The notes under the pieces are model-generated. The model was given only the letters and a program-made list of their open reading frames with translations, had not been told where the DNA came from and searched no databases. Positions 45,341 through 53,099 of a stretch of DNA of 53,099 nucleotides are shown here, piece after piece. The position numbers were made by a program, and so were the translations under genes. Source of the stretch: Chryseosolibacter histidinae (lineage in GTDB: Bacteria > Bacteroidota > Bacteroidia > Cytophagales > Cyclobacteriaceae); assembly GCF_018598225.1 (NCBI RefSeq), contig NZ_JAHESF010000047.1:1-53099 (forward strand). Reading direction: 5' to 3'. How positions within the stretch are numbered: the stretch's first letter is position 1; every line of letters starts with the position of its first letter.

Positions 45341-45667
45341 ATGACTATTCAGGAGGCGCAGCAACAGGTTGATCAGTGGATCAGGACCACGGGTGTCCGT
45401 TATTTCAATGAGCTCACTAATATGGCGATGCTTACCGAAGAGGTGGGCGAAGTAGCGCGCATCATCGCCAGAAGATATGGCGAACAATCGGAAAAAGAAT
45501 CAGACAAAGCCAAAGACCTGGCCGACGAAATGGCGGATGTGCTCTGGGTGCTGATCTGTCTTGCCAACCAGACCGGTGTTGATCTTACGAAAGCTTTTGA
45601 GAAGAACCTGGAAAAGAAAACGCAACGGGATAAGGACAGGCATAAGGATAACCCGAAGCTGAGGTGA
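45341..45667 (+). CDS. MazG-like nucleotide pyrophosphohydrolase
   Basis: I start this 108-residue protein at the ATG at 45341 (MTIQEAQQQVDQWIR), because the longer frame would run through the repeat. The catalytic MazG motifs are present: LTEEVGEVARIIARRYGEQ (EExxE) and DLADEMADVLWVLICLAN (ExxD). Such enzymes remove pyrophosphate from nucleoside triphosphates, usually dCTP or damaged nucleotides. It is followed 3 nt later by a composite repeat element. Confidence 0.92.
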   Translation: MTIQEAQQQVDQWIRTTGVRYFNELTNMAMLTEEVGEVARIIARRYGEQSEKESDKAKDLADEMADVLWVLICLANQTGVDLTKAFEKNLEKKTQRDKDRHKDNPKLR

Positions 45668-45670
45668 TGA

Positions 45671-45908
45671 AGAGTCCACAGACGACGGTCCACAGCAGCG
45701 CTATCCTGAGCGGTGCGGATGGTGCGTGGGAGCGAAGGACCCCGAGATCGTTACTGCGTACTTATTTCGTGCACCTGTTCTATGCGCGGGCGCTTCGTTA
45801 CAATGGGATCCTTTACTCGCGCAATGCCATCACACTTGCATCGTTCAGGATGACGGTCTTTCAGGGATTGGCCATGGACTATCGACCATGGACCATGGAC
45901 TATCGACT
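45671..45908. repeat. Composite element: GTCCAC heptad arms around an inner ATCCTGA inverted repeat
   Basis: The outer left arm (45671-45694) has GTCCACA/GACGACG/GTCCACA. The outer right arm (45871-45908) has CCATGGA/CTATCGA/CCATGGA/CCATGGA/CTATCGA/CTC. Inside is a second pair of inverted arms: ATCCTGAG...GCGAAGGACC (45703-45742) and GGATCCTTTAC...TTCAGGATGACGG (45805-45856), resembling the dispersed ATCCTGAGCGAAGGATC-type repeat. The outer right arm also encodes the last codons (SR-stop) of comB. It lies between convergent mazG-like and comB genes. Confidence 0.75.
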
Positions 45909-46607
45909 CACCGTTAGCACATTATCCACCAGCCTTGGCACCACGTCATACTGATCAGGTGTGAGGCAGAACTCGATGTCTTTGTGGATGCCGAGTTTTC
46001 CCAGTCGTTTTACGTGGCTCGAGGTGCTGAGAAATGCCACCATATCGTTCTTGGCCTGGTTGTAGAGGTGTTGGGCTGCCAGCGGTGCATCACAGGCGAG
46101 CTCCGTTTCATTTTTCAGTTTTTCAACAACAGCACCGGCAAACAGCGTGTCTTCGAGGTTTACTTTTCCTTTCCAGCCTGCACACACTACCAGTATGTCA
46201 TAAGGCAACTCACGCACATGCGTAGCAACAGCTGACAGGTTGAGGAACGAGCCGATGACGATCTCCTTCGCCCCCAGTGATTTTACAATGGCTTGTGTTC
46301 CGTTGGTGGTGGTAAAGGCAATATTTTTTCCTTTGAGCGCAGGGTTCTGGTATTCGAAGGGGGAGTTACCCAGGTCAAATCCATCCACTTTTTTTCCGTC
46401 ACGCTCGCCGGCTGTGAAATATCCTTTTTCTTTCATGGCCAGGCAGTCTTGGAGCTGCGCGAAAGGTGCGATGGTGGCGATGCCATGCGCGAAGGCCGTG
46501 GTCATGCACGAAGTAGCCCTGAGAATATCCACCACAACAACGGTGTGGTTTTGCACATTGTAAAGGTGCATGAGGTCAGGCGAGAGACAAACGTCGATGG
46601 TCTTCAT
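45900..46607 (-). CDS. comB: 2-phosphosulfolactate phosphatase (ComB-like)
   Basis: This 235-residue enzyme releases phosphate from 2-phosphosulfolactate. The ComB core is seen: MKTIDVCLSPDLMHLYN, VVVVDILRATSCMTTAFAHG, YFTAGERDGKKVDGFDLGNSPFEY, NIAFTTTNGTQAIVKSLGAKEIVIGSFLN and VVCAGWKGKVNLEDTLFAGAVVEKL. In methanogens it serves coenzyme M synthesis; in Bacteroidota it may serve sulfolactate or sulfonolipid-related routes. It is 19 nt behind gcvT, so likely co-transcribed. Its 3' end is made of a repeat arm. Confidence 0.9.
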   Translation of the reverse strand: MKTIDVCLSPDLMHLYNVQNHTVVVVDILRATSCMTTAFAHGIATIAPFAQLQDCLAMKEKGYFTAGERDGKKVDGFDLGNSPFEYQNPALKGKNIAFTTTNGTQAIVKSLGAKEIVIGSFLNLSAVATHVRELPYDILVVCAGWKGKVNLEDTLFAGAVVEKLKNETELACDAPLAAQHLYNQAKNDMVAFLSTSSHVKRLGKLGIHKDIEFCLTPDQYDVVPRLVDNVLTVSR

Positions 46608-46626
46608 GATCTTGTTCTGCGGGCGA

Positions 46627-47715
46627 TCATTGACCGATCAGGGGAAGTTTGCTCACTGCTGCTTTCAGATTTTTTCCACGAACATCAATGAAGATCTCGC
46701 TTCCGGGATTGGCGTGTTGTGTGGTAACATATCCTAACCCGATGCCTACACTCAGCATGGGCGACATGGTTCCGGAAGTAACTTTGCCGATCACATTTCC
46801 CTGGGCATCTTTGATCTGGTAGTCGTGACGGGGAATACCTTTGTCGATCATCTTAAAGCCTACGAGCTTGCGCTTTACACCTTCTTCTTTTTGCTTTTTG
46901 AGGCTGGCCGAATTGGTAAAGTCTTTCGTGAACTTTGTGATCCAGCCTAATCCTGCTTCGAGGGGAGAAGTGGTATCGTCGATGTCGTTGCCATAGAGGC
47001 AGAATCCCATTTCGAGTCGCAGCGTGTCGCGGGCACCTAATCCGATAGGTTTAATATCTTTATCTTTTCCAGCTTCGAAGATGGCGTTCCATACTTTTTC
47101 TGCATGCTGCTTCTGCACATAGATCTCGAAACCTCCTGCGCCGGTATATCCGGTGTTGGAGATGATCACGTTGGGAACGCCCGCGAAATCGCCAATGGCA
47201 AAGTGATAATATTTGATGGTTTTGAGATCGGTTTTGGTCAGCTTCTGCAGCACTTCCGCGGCCTTGGGACCTTGCACGGCAAAGAGGCAGATATCGTCAG
47301 AGATATTTTTCATCTCCGCGCCTTTCGTATTGAACTTGCTGATCCAGTTCCAGTCCTTGTCAATGTTCGAGGCGTTGACCACCACGAGGTAGTCATTGTC
47401 CTTGATCTTGTACACAATGAGGTCGTCTACAATGCCCCCGGTTTCATTGGGCAGCGATGAGTACTGGGCCTGGCCGTCAATCAGTTTTGATGCATCGTTG
47501 GAAGTTACCCGCTGGATGAGGTCCAGGGCATGGGGGCCTTTGATGGTGAATTCGCCCATGTGGGAGACGTCAAAAACGCCTACGCCATTCCTTACGGTCA
47601 TATGCTCCTCAATATCCGAAGCGTATCGCACAGGCATATTATAACCCGCAAAAGGCACCATTTTGCCGCCCAGTTTAACATGGAGATCGTTCAGGGGGAT
47701 TTGTTTTACTTCCAT
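46627..47715 (-). CDS. gcvT: Glycine cleavage system T protein (aminomethyltransferase)
   Basis: This 362-residue protein transfers the methylene group from the aminomethyl-lipoyl H protein to tetrahydrofolate. The opening [28 protein letters not shown], the folate-site segment [31 protein letters not shown] and [29 protein letters not shown], and the [21 protein letters not shown] closing match the family. The length is typical. Downstream is comB; upstream is a heptad element. Confidence 0.97.
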   Translation of the reverse strand: MEVKQIPLNDLHVKLGGKMVPFAGYNMPVRYASDIEEHMTVRNGVGVFDVSHMGEFTIKGPHALDLIQRVTSNDASKLIDGQAQYSSLPNETGGIVDDLIVYKIKDNDYLVVVNASNIDKDWNWISKFNTKGAEMKNISDDICLFAVQGPKAAEVLQKLTKTDLKTIKYYHFAIGDFAGVPNVIISNTGYTGAGGFEIYVQKQHAEKVWNAIFEAGKDKDIKPIGLGARDTLRLEMGFCLYGNDIDDTTSPLEAGLGWITKFTKDFTNSASLKKQKEEGVKRKLVGFKMIDKGIPRHDYQIKDAQGNVIGKVTSGTMSPMLSVGIGLGYVTTQHANPGSEIFIDVRGKNLKAAVSKLPLIGQ

Positions 47716-47768
47716 AAGCTACTTTTAAGTGGCACAAAGCTAATAGAAGCTGGTGAATAAAAAAGACG

Positions 47769-47883
47769 TCAGGAGCCAGGAGTCAGAAGCCAGAAGCGCC
47801 AGATCAACGGGCAATGCCTTGATTTCCACTTTAGTACACGGTTATTCAAAGTCTTGATGCTCCTCTCCTGACTCCTGGCTTCT
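47769..47883. repeat. Heptad-arm inverted repeat, CAGRAGY family
   Basis: The left arm (47769-47796) is CAGGAGC/CAGGAGT/CAGAAGC/CAGAAGC. The right arm (47860-47883) is CTCCTCT/CCTGACT/CCTGGCT/TCT. The spacer is about 63 bp. The right arm runs into the stop codon of the lipoprotein gene. It lies between two minus-strand genes, downstream of the lipoprotein. Confidence 0.75.
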
Positions 47884-48325
47884 ATTCCTTCTTCGCTTGC
47901 TCAAGCGCTTGCAGAATATCTTCCCGCACCTTCTTCACCTTCTCCATCTCATTTTCCAAATATTCGCGAGCTTTTTCTTCACCGAGGCTGTCGGGCAGGG
48001 GACGGAACTGGCGCATCCAGACCATCATTCCTTCGCCGGCGGAATCGAGGCGGGCAATGGTTGCTTCGATGGCGGGTTTTTCTGCGGCGGTTGCTTTTTC
48101 AAGCTTCTCTCTCAGCTGCTGCTTGGTTCTGTGAATATCATCCATTTTGGGCATTACCTCATCGTGAACTTTCATCACTTCATTATACAGTGCCTGGTTG
48201 CCACTGTTGTCTGTAACATCGCTCGCCGTGGCGTCGTGATCCGCATGCTCATGTGATTTTTCTTTGCAGCCGAACGCGATGAGGATCAGCGACAGGGAAA
48301 GGAGCTTCCAAAAAGATGTGTTCAT
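47882..48325 (-). CDS. Small lipoprotein with a His-rich linker
   Basis: I start this 147-residue protein at the ATG at 48325, which gives a lipoprotein signal (LSLILIAFGC) followed by KEKSHEHADHD. The rest is helical and charged (EVMKVHDEVMPKMDDIHRTKQQLREKLEKA, EKAREYLENEMEKVKKVREDILQALEQAKKE). The His-rich stretch might bind metal. I do not recognise a function. Its stop codon is part of a heptad arm; upstream is the leuA terminator. Confidence 0.7.
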   Translation of the reverse strand: MNTSFWKLLSLSLILIAFGCKEKSHEHADHDATASDVTDNSGNQALYNEVMKVHDEVMPKMDDIHRTKQQLREKLEKATAAEKPAIEATIARLDSAGEGMMVWMRQFRPLPDSLGEEKAREYLENEMEKVKKVREDILQALEQAKKE

Positions 48326-48370
48326 GTGCTTGAATTTTTCGCTAAGGTACGGGCCGGCCGGCACAGGCAC

Positions 48371-48410
48371 AAAAAAAATACGGACGCCCAATTTCTCAGG
48401 CATCCGCATT
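48371..48410 (-). terminator. leuA terminator hairpin
   Basis: On the minus strand, ATGCGGATGCC pairs with GGCGTCCGTAT (G-U pairs allowed, loop TGAGAAATTG) and is followed by TTTTTTTG. It begins 24 nt after the leuA stop codon. This is a good intrinsic terminator for the leu operon. Confidence 0.78.
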
Positions 48411-48433
48411 CTCATTAACCAAAGGTCTTCAGA

Positions 48434-49594
48434 CTATTTTACAAGGATGGGCATCTGCGCCGCCAGGGCTATCAGGTCTTCATCCTCCACTTTTTTCTTT
48501 TCGTCGGCAACTACCAGGAAGTTCTCGTATAAAACGTCGAGCTCGGCTTTGGTGGTCTGGTATCCCAGCAGCTCCATGCGGTGCTTCAACGCGGCGCGAC
48601 CGCTGCGGGCTGTCAGCACAATGGAAGAGCATGGCACCCCTACTTCGTCGGGGTTGATGATCTCGTAGTTCTCTGAATTTTTCAGGAAGCCGTCCTGGTG
48701 AATGCCCGAAGAGTGGGCAAACGCGTTGGCTCCAACGATCGCCTTATTGGGTTGCACCGGCATGCGCATCAGGTCAGAAACCAGCTGGCTCATGGCGTAG
48801 ATCCTTTCAGACTTGATGTTGGTATGCAGGCCAAGGTCTTTGTGTGTTTTGATGATCATGGCCACTTCTTCCAGTGAAGTGTTGCCGGCGCGCTCGCCAA
48901 TACCGTTGATGGTGACCTCTGCCTGGCGCGCGCCATTGGCCAATCCGGCGATGGTGTTGGCGGTGGCAAGGCCTAAATCGTTATGGCAGTGTACGGAGAT
49001 CACTGCTTTGTGAATGTTGCTCACATGCTCATAGAGATACTTGATACGTTTTCCGTAGAGCTCAGGCAGGCAATAGCCAGTGGTATCGGGAATGTTTACC
49101 ACGTCTGCTCCGGCGGCGATCACAGCTTCCACCATCTGGGCGAGGAAAGCCAGGTCTGCACGGCCAGAATCTTCTGCGAAGAACTCTACTTCAACACCTT
49201 TGCTCTTGGCATACTGTACGGCCCACACGCCCTGCTCCAGCACCTTTTCACGGGTGGTATTGAATTTGTGCTTGATGTGAATGTCGGACGAACCGATACC
49301 GGTGTGGATCCTTCCACGTTTGGCGTAGCGAAGGGCTTCGCCTGCAACGTCGATGTCGTCTTTTTTGGAGCGGGTCAGCGCACACACCACAGGCTCTTTC
49401 ACGGCCTTGGAGATCTCTATCACCGATAGAAAGTCGCCAGGGCTGGAAATGGGAAATCCCGCCTCGATAATATCTACCCCCAACAACTCCAGCTCACGTG
49501 CAACGATGATCTTTTCATCGGTTGACAGCTGGCACCCGGGCACTTGTTCGCCATCCCGTAAAGTGGTGTCGAAGATCTGGATTTTCTGACTCAT
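48434..49594 (-). CDS. leuA: 2-isopropylmalate synthase, short form
   Basis: This 386-residue enzyme condenses acetyl-CoA and 2-oxoisovalerate in leucine synthesis. [31 protein letters not shown], the metal site [14 protein letters not shown] and [19 protein letters not shown] are present. At 386 residues it lacks the C-terminal regulatory domain (about 130 residues) that makes most LeuA enzymes leucine-sensitive; it ends after [31 protein letters not shown]. It may not be feedback-inhibited, or a separate protein may supply regulation. Citramalate or homocitrate synthase is a less likely alternative. It is the last gene of leuCDBA. Confidence 0.88.
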   Translation of the reverse strand: MSQKIQIFDTTLRDGEQVPGCQLSTDEKIIVARELELLGVDIIEAGFPISSPGDFLSVIEISKAVKEPVVCALTRSKKDDIDVAGEALRYAKRGRIHTGIGSSDIHIKHKFNTTREKVLEQGVWAVQYAKSKGVEVEFFAEDSGRADLAFLAQMVEAVIAAGADVVNIPDTTGYCLPELYGKRIKYLYEHVSNIHKAVISVHCHNDLGLATANTIAGLANGARQAEVTINGIGERAGNTSLEEVAMIIKTHKDLGLHTNIKSERIYAMSQLVSDLMRMPVQPNKAIVGANAFAHSSGIHQDGFLKNSENYEIINPDEVGVPCSSIVLTARSGRAALKHRMELLGYQTTKAELDVLYENFLVVADEKKKVEDEDLIALAAQMPILVK

Positions 49595-49619
49595 AATTCT
49601 TTGTTTAATTCCCTGTGGT

Positions 49620-50720
49620 TTATTTTTCTACCGGTAATGAAACTATCATTCTGATCTGGTTGCTCACAACATTGCCCATCACCTCCGTGCCCAGGATCTT
49701 CTCATGAGCGGTTGACGGATCTGCAATGTCTCTTGTGCGATAACCTTCTTTCAAAGTTCTTTCTACTGCCTTGATCACTGTATCGGCTTCTTCCTGCAGG
49801 CCGAAAGAAATGTCGAGCAATAGGGCTGCAGACAGGATGGAGGCAAGCGGGTTGGCGATACCTTTTCCTGTAATGTCGTGCGCACTTCCGTGGATCGGTT
49901 CGTAAAGACCTACGGTGTCGCCTACGGATGCGGAAGCCAGCATACCCATGGAGCCCGCGATCTGCGATGCTTCATCGGTGAGAATGTCTCCGAAAAGATT
50001 TCCGGTAACCACCACATCGAAGCTCTTCGGATTCTGGATGAGCTTCATGGCGGCGGCATCCACAAACATGTGCTCTACGGTTACGTCAGGATATTGTTTC
50101 GCCACTTCCTGAACAACGGCTCTCCAGAGGCGTGAGCTTTCGAGCACGTTGGCCTTATCCACAGAAGTAACTTTCTTGCGCCGCGTCTGCGCTGCCTTGA
50201 AAGCCTTGTGTGCGATGCGCTCCACTTCGTAGGTGGAGTAGATCATGGTATCGTAGGCGGTCTTGTTGTCGTTCTTTCTTCCACGTTCGCCGAAGTACAC
50301 GTCTCCCGTCAGCTCGCGGAAGAACAGGATATCGGCTCCCTTCAGGATCTCGGGTTTAATGCTGGAGGCTGCGAGGAGCTCATCGAACAATTTAATGGGG
50401 CGAAGGTTGGCATAGAGACCCAGTTCCTTGCGCATCTTCAGCAATCCCTGTTCGGGCCTTACGGGCAATGTAGGATCGTTATCGTACTTGGGGTGTCCTA
50501 CGGCACCAAAGAGAATGGCGTCTGATTTTTTCAGCTTGGCCAGCGTTTCATCGGGAAGTGGAGTTCCCGTTGCTTCGATGGCCTCATGACCGATCTGGCC
50601 GTAATCAAAAACAAACTCATGGCCAAAGCACTCGGCGATCTGCTCCAATACTTTTTTACCACAGGCGGTAACTTCTTTGCCTATTCCATCGCCGGGCAGT
50701 ATGGTTATTTTTTTCTTCAT
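49620..50720 (-). CDS. leuB: 3-isopropylmalate dehydrogenase
   Basis: This 366-residue enzyme oxidises and decarboxylates 3-isopropylmalate with NAD. The start [138 protein letters not shown] and [26 protein letters not shown] are all family motifs. It sits 7 nt after leuD and 25 nt before leuA. Confidence 0.97.
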   Translation of the reverse strand: MKKKITILPGDGIGKEVTACGKKVLEQIAECFGHEFVFDYGQIGHEAIEATGTPLPDETLAKLKKSDAILFGAVGHPKYDNDPTLPVRPEQGLLKMRKELGLYANLRPIKLFDELLAASSIKPEILKGADILFFRELTGDVYFGERGRKNDNKTAYDTMIYSTYEVERIAHKAFKAAQTRRKKVTSVDKANVLESSRLWRAVVQEVAKQYPDVTVEHMFVDAAAMKLIQNPKSFDVVVTGNLFGDILTDEASQIAGSMGMLASASVGDTVGLYEPIHGSAHDITGKGIANPLASILSAALLLDISFGLQEEADTVIKAVERTLKEGYRTRDIADPSTAHEKILGTEVMGNVVSNQIRMIVSLPVEK

Positions 50721-50727
50721 CAGTGGG

Positions 50728-51315
50728 TTAGTGGGTTAATTCAAATTGTTTTATCTCGTCGCGCAGGCTTATCAGGTAGTCGATATCATCGTAGCCGTTG
50801 GCGAGGCATGTCTTCTTGTAGGCGTTGATCTCGAAATTTTCGGAGGTGCCGTCTTCCAGCACTACCTTCTGATTCTGGAGGTCAACCGTGATGGCGGTGG
50901 AAGGGTTTTTACGGATGGCCTCGAAGACCTTTTTCAGGAAGGCATCCGATACCTGAACGGGGAGCAGCGCATTGTTCAGGGCATTGTTCTTGAAGATGTC
51001 GGCGAAGAAGCTGGAGATCACCACGCGGAAGCCATAGTCATAGATAGCCCATGCTGCGTGCTCGCGGCTGCTGCCACATCCGAAGTTCTTTCCAGCCACC
51101 AACACTTTGCCAGTATAGGTCTGATCGTTCAACACGAAGTCGGCCTTCGGTTTGCCTTCGCCATCGTAACGCCAGTCGCGGAAAAGATTTTCTCCGAAGC
51201 CTTCGCGTGTGGTGGCTTTCAGGAACCGCGCAGGAATGATCTGGTCGGTATCGATGTTCTCAATCGGCAACGGAACTGCCGCACTTTTCAGAGTTGTGAA
51301 TTTTTCTTTGCTCAT
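50728..51315 (-). CDS. leuD: 3-isopropylmalate dehydratase small subunit
   Basis: I start this 195-residue subunit at the ATG at 51315 ([33 protein letters not shown]). A TTG start 24 nt upstream is weaker. [43 protein letters not shown] is the family core. With LeuC it isomerises 2- to 3-isopropylmalate. It is 36 nt after leuC and 7 nt before leuB. Confidence 0.96.
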   Translation of the reverse strand: MSKEKFTTLKSAAVPLPIENIDTDQIIPARFLKATTREGFGENLFRDWRYDGEGKPKADFVLNDQTYTGKVLVAGKNFGCGSSREHAAWAIYDYGFRVVISSFFADIFKNNALNNALLPVQVSDAFLKKVFEAIRKNPSTAITVDLQNQKVVLEDGTSENFEINAYKKTCLANGYDDIDYLISLRDEIKQFELTH

Positions 51316-51351
51316 CTCAACAATCGGTCTATTCGTCAAAATCGCTGATCG

Positions 51352-52761
51352 TTATACCAGCTCGCGTACGTCTGTTACTTTTCCCGTAATGGCTGCAGCG
51401 GCAGCGCTGAGCGGGCTTGCCAGAAACGTTCTGGACTTAGGTCCCTGCCTTCCCTCGAAATTCCTATTGGAAGTGGAGATGCAGTACTTGCCTGCGGGGA
51501 TCTTGTCTTCGTTCATGCCGAGACATGCCGAGCAGCCGGGCTCACGAAGCTCGAAACCTGCTTCTTCGAAAATTTTATCGAGGCCTTCTTTGCGGGCCTG
51601 TTGCTCCACCTGCTTCGAACCGGGAACAACCCATACTTCAACGTTGGGTGCCTTTTTCTTGCCTTTCACCATCTGGGCTACGAGGCGCAGGTCTTCGATG
51701 CGGGCATTGGTGCAGCTTCCGATAAACACGTAGTCAACGGCTTTACCCAGCAGCTGGCTTCCAGGCTCTAGGCCCATATACTCCAGCGACCTCGAGAACG
51801 AGGTCTGCTCGCTGATGTCTTTTAGCTCTGCCACCGTAGGGATCCGGTCTGTTACCTTGATGCCCATGCCGGGGTTGGTGCCGTAGGTGATCATGGGAGC
51901 AATGTCTGCGGCATCGTATACCAGCACTTTATCGTACTCGGCGCCTTTGTCGGTTTTCAAATGTCTCCACTGCTCTACCAGTCTTTCAAAATGTTCGCCC
52001 TTCGGAGCAAACTGCCTTCCCTTGATGTATTCGAAGGTGGTTTCATCCGGAGCGATCAGCCCGCCGCGTGCACCCATTTCTATGCTCATGTTGCAGATGG
52101 TCATGCGCGCTTCCATGGAGAGATTGCGGATGGTGTCTCCGGCGTACTCAACGAAGTAACCAGTAGCACCGCTCGCAGAGATCTTGGAAATGATGTAGAG
52201 GATAATATCTTTTGCCAGCACACCTTTTGCCAGCTTGCCGTTGATCTCGATCTTCAGGCGCTTGGGTTTGTACTGAAGTATGCACTGTGTTGCCAGCACC
52301 TGCTCCACTTCGCTTGTGCCGATACCGAATGAGATATTGCCAAAGGCACCGTGGGTAGATGTGTGGCTATCGCCGCATACGATGGTCATTCCCGGCAGCG
52401 TAAGACCAAGCTCGGGACCGATGATGTGAACGATGCCCTGGAAGGGATGGCCCAGGTCGTAGAGATTTACCCCGAACTCAGCGCAGTTCTTGCGCAGGGT
52501 CTCTACCTGGTGTCTCGACAGCGCTTCTTTGATAGGGAGGTGCTGATCTTTGGTGGGAACGTTGTGGTCGGCCGTTGCTGTAGTGCGTGACGGATTGAAG
52601 ACCTTGATACCTCTTTTACGGAGCCCGTCGAATGCCTGGGGGCTTGTAACTTCGTGAATGAAATGACGGTCAATGAATACTACATCCGGGTATCCTTCGC
52701 TCTGCTTTACCACGTGTGCATCCCAGATCTTGTCGAACAGTGTTTTTGGTGAATTACTCAT
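51352..52761 (-). CDS. leuC: 3-isopropylmalate dehydratase large subunit
   Basis: This 469-residue aconitase-like protein carries the 4Fe-4S site: cysteines in [14 protein letters not shown] and [45 protein letters not shown] and [23 protein letters not shown] are further family motifs. Its opening [15 protein letters not shown] is typical. It is the first gene of leuCDBA and lies about 85 nt downstream of a hairpin that may be an attenuator. Confidence 0.97.
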   Translation of the reverse strand: MSNSPKTLFDKIWDAHVVKQSEGYPDVVFIDRHFIHEVTSPQAFDGLRKRGIKVFNPSRTTATADHNVPTKDQHLPIKEALSRHQVETLRKNCAEFGVNLYDLGHPFQGIVHIIGPELGLTLPGMTIVCGDSHTSTHGAFGNISFGIGTSEVEQVLATQCILQYKPKRLKIEINGKLAKGVLAKDIILYIISKISASGATGYFVEYAGDTIRNLSMEARMTICNMSIEMGARGGLIAPDETTFEYIKGRQFAPKGEHFERLVEQWRHLKTDKGAEYDKVLVYDAADIAPMITYGTNPGMGIKVTDRIPTVAELKDISEQTSFSRSLEYMGLEPGSQLLGKAVDYVFIGSCTNARIEDLRLVAQMVKGKKKAPNVEVWVVPGSKQVEQQARKEGLDKIFEEAGFELREPGCSACLGMNEDKIPAGKYCISTSNRNFEGRQGPKSRTFLASPLSAAAAAITGKVTDVRELV

Positions 52762-52846
52762 TTTTTATGGTTTAACTCAGCGGCTTTCTTTTTCACGTTT
52801 TCTAATAATAACAACTGTTAGTTCGTTCAGGATTCCTTAAAACGAA

Positions 52847-52879
52847 ACCGTCCCGCCCTGGTACTCAGGACGGGACGGT
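52847..52879 (-). terminator. Putative leu operon attenuator hairpin
   Basis: On the minus strand, ACCGTCCCGTCCTG (52879-52866) pairs with CAGGGCGGGACGGT (52860-52847) across a 5-nt loop, with one G-U pair. TTTCGTTTTAAGG follows. A terminator this close before leuC (about 85 nt) suggests attenuation. The G-U pair exists only on the minus strand (a C-A mismatch on the plus strand), supporting this orientation. Confidence 0.6.
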
Positions 52880-52913
52880 GGCTCAGTGTCTGTATTACAA
52901 CGATTGCTGAATG

Positions 52914-52970
52914 TTAATTCAAAATTACGTTTTTGTGACTTACGAAGATGACAAAAAGTGAAGGCAGCAT
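52914..52970 (-). CDS. Candidate leucine-operon leader peptide
   Basis: An 18-codon frame starts at the ATG at 52970 and reads MLPSLFVIFVSHKNVILN. Eight of 18 residues are Leu, Val or Ile. It ends 34 nt before the terminator-like hairpin and about 150 nt before leuC. That is where a BCAA attenuation leader would be expected. No strong ribosome binding site is visible, and I found no clear antiterminator pairing, so this remains a candidate. Confidence 0.4.
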   Translation of the reverse strand: MLPSLFVIFVSHKNVILN

Positions 52971-53030
52971 CAATGAAAATCGCAAAAATTTTTCAATCGA
53001 AGAACAAGTGTTTGGTTGCCGGCAGGGCCG

Positions 53031-53099
53031 AAGTTTGAAGTTTAAAGTTTGAAGTTTAAAGTTGTTGCCGGTTGCCAGTTGCCTGTTGCCAGTTGCCTG
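53031..53099. repeat. Two tandem heptad arms at the right edge (AAGTTTR and RGTTGCC)
   Basis: First AAGTTTG/AAGTTTA/AAGTTTG/AAGTTTA/AAGTT (53031-53063), then GGTTGCC/AGTTGCC/TGTTGCC/AGTTGCC to the edge, all with a 7-nt period. The second is the same word as in the elements at 35611 and 39047. The matching opposite arms, if any, lie outside the window. Confidence 0.75.

Larger units (their letters stand above)
52762..53099. other. 338-bp region upstream of leuC: leader and repeat
   Basis: Read towards leuC, this holds a heptad repeat (53031-53099, cut by the edge), about 60 nt without a clear signal, a small reading frame (52970-52914), a hairpin with a T-rich tail (52879-52847) and 85 nt before the leuC start. 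No larger gene is visible. Confidence 0.6.

Noticed and set aside
45664-45954. 96-codon frame across the mazG-comB gap
   Set aside because: It lies wholly in the composite repeat and overlaps the end of comB.
53031-53099. Possible CRISPR array at the right edge
   Set aside because: Units are 7 nt with no spacers; it is a tandem heptad repeat, not a CRISPR.

Overview
This 53.1 kb window looks like a chromosomal segment of a Bacteroidota bacterium, most likely order Cytophagales. No rRNA gene is present, so that placement is an inference. It rests on gene content (eukaryotic-type GT3 glycogen synthase, DUF1611 plus dipeptide epimerase, BlaR1/BlaI pair, repeat-rich lipoproteins, a leuCDBA cluster), on weak Shine-Dalgarno signals, on a TAnnTTTG-type promoter box before folB, and on lipobox-bearing secreted proteins. 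I recognise 46 protein genes plus one candidate leader peptide. There is no tRNA, rRNA, CRISPR array, prophage or complete insertion sequence.

Layout. 1-2423 (minus): tetR-tolC-hlyD tripartite drug efflux operon, cut by the left edge, with a double palindromic operator in front of tetR. 2789-4345 (minus): rlmN and a lipocalin-like protein. 4391-8082 (plus): a class A beta-lactamase-like lipoprotein, a DUF1611/DgcN-like protein and an L-Ala-D/L-Glu epimerase-like enzyme, suggesting handling of murein peptides or D-glutamate. 8339-16273 (plus): four tightly spaced envelope genes (coiled-coil/ankyrin protein, predicted outer-membrane protein, eight-repeat lipoprotein, Sel1-thioredoxin protein). 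16334-18651 (minus): blaI-blaR1-like pair with two matching operators. 18899-22300 (minus): large hybrid histidine kinase, divergent from 22552-29210 (plus), an operon of receiver protein, HEAT protein, processive GT2 glycosyltransferase, LTA-synthase-like transferase and YaiO-like TPR/beta-barrel protein. The last three together look like an uncharacterised synthase-dependent exopolysaccharide machine.

29220-45667 is mostly housekeeping: clpB, glycogen synthase, phosphopantetheinyl transferase, WD40 and DivIVA proteins, folB, an A-type Fe-S protein lacking its C-terminal cysteines, dtd, macro domain, D-Ala-D-Ala dipeptidase, saccharopine dehydrogenase-like protein and MazG-like protein. 45900-47715 (minus) is gcvT-comB. 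48434-52761 (minus) is leuCDBA, preceded by a possible leader peptide and attenuator hairpin.

The most unusual signal lies between the genes. At about ten sites, 3' ends of genes carry long inverted repeats whose arms are degenerate tandem heptanucleotides. The heptad differs from family to family (GTCCACR, TACGARR, RGTTRCC, GAGAYTT, CAGRAGY, AAGTTTR) but the 7-nt period and the paired-arm layout are constant. The arms abut or overlap stop codons and never occupy divergent promoter gaps. One site is a nested composite with a second inverted repeat inside. I know of no named family with this architecture.
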